Assembly: GCA_964016985.1 (NCBI GenBank)
Contig: OZ024821.1
Coordinates: forward strand, 12,946,620 to 13,010,619
Length of the DNA: 64,000 nt
Reading direction: 5' to 3'
DNA from: Anodontia alba
Taxonomy: Eukaryota > Mollusca > Bivalvia > Lucinida > Lucinidae
Shown: piece after piece, positions 62,243-64,000 of the stretch
Numbering within the stretch: the stretch's first letter is position 1
Layout: every line of letters starts with the position of its first letter
Translations under genes and position numbers: made by a program
Notes under the pieces: model-generated
Told to the model about the DNA's origin: nothing
The model's database searches: none
Seen by the model: the letters and a program-made list of their open reading frames with translations, nothing else

Positions 62243-62770
62243 GCATTAACGTCAATGCAACGGCATGATGTTTATACATCAAATTATTGCATAAAAAGCA
62301 GTGTCGCGCGTTATTAACAGCCGTGCATTAACCGGCGAAAAGCCGTGTATTAACAAGGCAATTCACGCACTGTTAATGCACAGCTACGCAACTTTCAATA
62401 TGCTCATACAGGGCCGCAGAATTGCTGCCGTCACGAGATGTGTACTGCCCTGCCCTAGAACAAGCATAGTACGTGGAAATAGCGTTCGCGCGACATCGGT
62501 GAAAAGGCGAAACAAAATAGTGCAAGATATAACGCAAAATGTAGTAAATGTTTTCAATTTTTATGCAATAATAGCGATCGAACATGGTTATTCAATGCAT
62601 TAACATTCGCCAGGTCACTTCGGCCTCGGTTTTCAACACCTCCCACGGGACCTGGCGAATGTTAATGCATGAAAAACCATGTTTGATCCCTATATTAACG
62701 TGATGACATTTATTTATACAATGTCGCATTAACATCGATGCAATATCATGGCGTTGCATTGACGTTAATG
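62243..62770. mobile_element. Element with two nested palindromes
   Basis: Outer arms CATTAACGTCAATGCAACGG (62243) and CGTTGCATTGACGTTAATG (62752). Inside lies a second inverted pair, ATGCATTAACATTCGCCAGG (62595) and CCTGGCGAATGTTAATGCAT (62651), with ACATGGTT/AACCATGT further out. TTAATGC is repeated many times. No TA or TTAA duplication resolved. Confidence 0.65.
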
Positions 62771-62864
62771 CGACGTTGTTTAAAAGACATTTGCCCGTTG
62801 GGAAGGCCATTCTAGGACTTTCTGCATAAAACGAACTCCGCCTCCGCCTTTCCTATACTACATA

Positions 62865-63071
62865 TTAGCCGGGGCTCAGCATATCATACACAAGATTGCA
62901 TGTTTCCGCGCAGTCTGACCAGTCCTTGCAGGGCACGGTCGGTAGACAAGGATCATTAGCGTTTTCAGGTATTGCGAACTCTCATATCAGTCTGCGCATA
63001 TGCGTAGGCTGCTCTGAGTCTTCGCTGGGAGCACATGCAATCTTGTAGTAAATGATGTGTCCCGGCTGATA
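62865..63071. mobile_element. CTGCGCA-family member with clear ends
   Basis: AGCCGGGGCTCAGCATATCA and its imperfect complement TGATGTGTCCCGGCT bound it, with CAAGATTGCATGT / ACATGCAATCTTG just inside. The inner GTCTGCGCATATGCGTAGGC core is palindromic. This copy best defines the termini of the family. Confidence 0.7.
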
Positions 63072-63449
63072 TAGCAAACCCCGGAAACGGTGACTTCAGT
63101 GTGGTTACAAGGACGCCCTACTTTAATATGAAGAAGCGAATTTGAAAACTGTTGTCATGATTCATTGCAAAACCCATTAGTTGCAACTACCTGTGCACCA
63201 ATTGTTTTATTCTATTCACTGGTTTAAAACTTTGGAATAGTTTCATTTTTCCCATAGTAAACATGGCTGCTAATTATATAGATAGGTAGAACAGAGGCCA
63301 ATTTCAACACGTTACACTTTTTCAAAATTTCTGGAATGTTCACAACATTATTGTGGAATTTCAATACTTAAAAATTAGTGGAGAAAAGCATCAAATATTT
63401 TATTCTGAAATGTTTTCAAAATTCAGTTCACAAAAGAAATTGCATACAT

Positions 63450-63727
63450 CACGTAAACATGCCTATATAATTTTGACCCCCTTAAACCCCACTTTTATGT
63501 AGTAAAACTGGGGTTTACATGGGTATATGTTATTTTTCTAATTTCTGCTCAAAACATAGATTGTGGGTACTCGTTAGAACCGCATCGGCAAGGCGATTCT
63601 AACGAGTACCCACAATCTATGTTTTGAGCAGAAATATGAAAAATATCAGAATTTTTATCTGAAAATCTTCATTTTTTGGTGGTAAAATTTTCAGTATATT
63701 TGAATAGGCGTGTTTTCTTAATGGGTC
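63450..63727. mobile_element. AAACATGCCTAT-type MITE, hairpin 63554-63629
   Basis: ATCACGTAAACATGCCTATA to TTGAATAGGCGTGTTTTCT. Hairpin ATAGATTGTGGGTACTCGTT AGAACCGC / GCGATTCTAACGAGTACCCACAATCTAT. A 76-residue minus frame across the right part is chance. Confidence 0.85.
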
Positions 63728-64000
63728 AGACCAATGTTCGGCCACCCAACTTATTTTAGGATAAATATTTGAGAACAAAGCAAAGGAGCAGAAACGACAA
63801 AAGATTTTTAGTTTGAAATTGTCACTCACAAATGATGTCGAAAGCACACTAAGGTGGTAAGTACAATGTATGTATATGGAACGCCATAGCTTTCTTATGT
63901 TGTAAAAGGCTAGTTTAATTTGTTAAAAGATGGGTTATCTTGTCTGAGAAGTGTGCAAACTTGTCTATACGATGTGTTATTATGTTAAAAGCGTGTGTTG

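Overview
This is animal nuclear DNA: spliced genes with GT-AG introns, A+T-rich sequence, many microsatellites, truncated LINEs, Tc1/mariner elements and a very dense load of small inverted-repeat elements. The repeat landscape points to a bivalve mollusc, probably a heterodont. Supporting signs are elements ending in CAAGAGG(C/A)CC...CTCACCTGAG that carry 'pearl'-like satellite arrays, small elements with a GATCAG-CTGCGCA palindrome, and a TRIM-type coiled-coil/beta-propeller gene. The species call is inference. There is one 200-base assembly gap (23454-23653).

Layout. 1-3450: tandem array with a ~430-460 bp unit, interrupted by a 5'-truncated LINE and a DNA-transposon remnant. 3450-7700: SINE pieces, two minisatellites and TA-flanked MITEs. 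7700-10100: no gene seen. 10118-17732: a 7.6 kb satellite-rich block with at least four tandem-repeat families; 13078-17732 is bounded by ~350 bp inverted repeats. 17733-22400: mostly non-coding, with a three-deep nest of inverted-repeat elements and a hairpin MITE with a perfect 8-bp target duplication. 22871-23432: a broken cysteine-protease domain of transposon type. 25824-30200 (minus): a two-exon TRIM-like gene whose intron holds a dead mariner. 33185-36483: LINE tail and a complete but dead Tc1 element. 39362-55378 (minus): a seven-exon gene for a 379-residue type I membrane protein with signal peptide, one CUB domain, one LDL-receptor class A domain, one transmembrane helix and a cytoplasmic tail. 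All six of its junctions agree in phase. Its introns are packed with MITEs. 55411-64000: MITEs, microsatellites and palindromes, no convincing gene.

Two host genes are well supported. The CUB-LDLa protein resembles the NETO/LEV-10 type of receptor-accessory protein but has one CUB. The TRIM-like protein has coiled coil and propeller but no visible RING or B-box, which may lie on an exon outside the recognised parts. Nothing suggests that the two work together.

The most unusual signal is architectural. Many MITE families with different ends and target preferences (TA or TTAA) carry a near-perfect internal hairpin near their centre. One such hairpin (core GTTAGAA-CGCCTC/GAGGCG-TTCTAAC) recurs about sixteen times inside at least four families with different termini. 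Where copies differ, the two arms have usually changed together.
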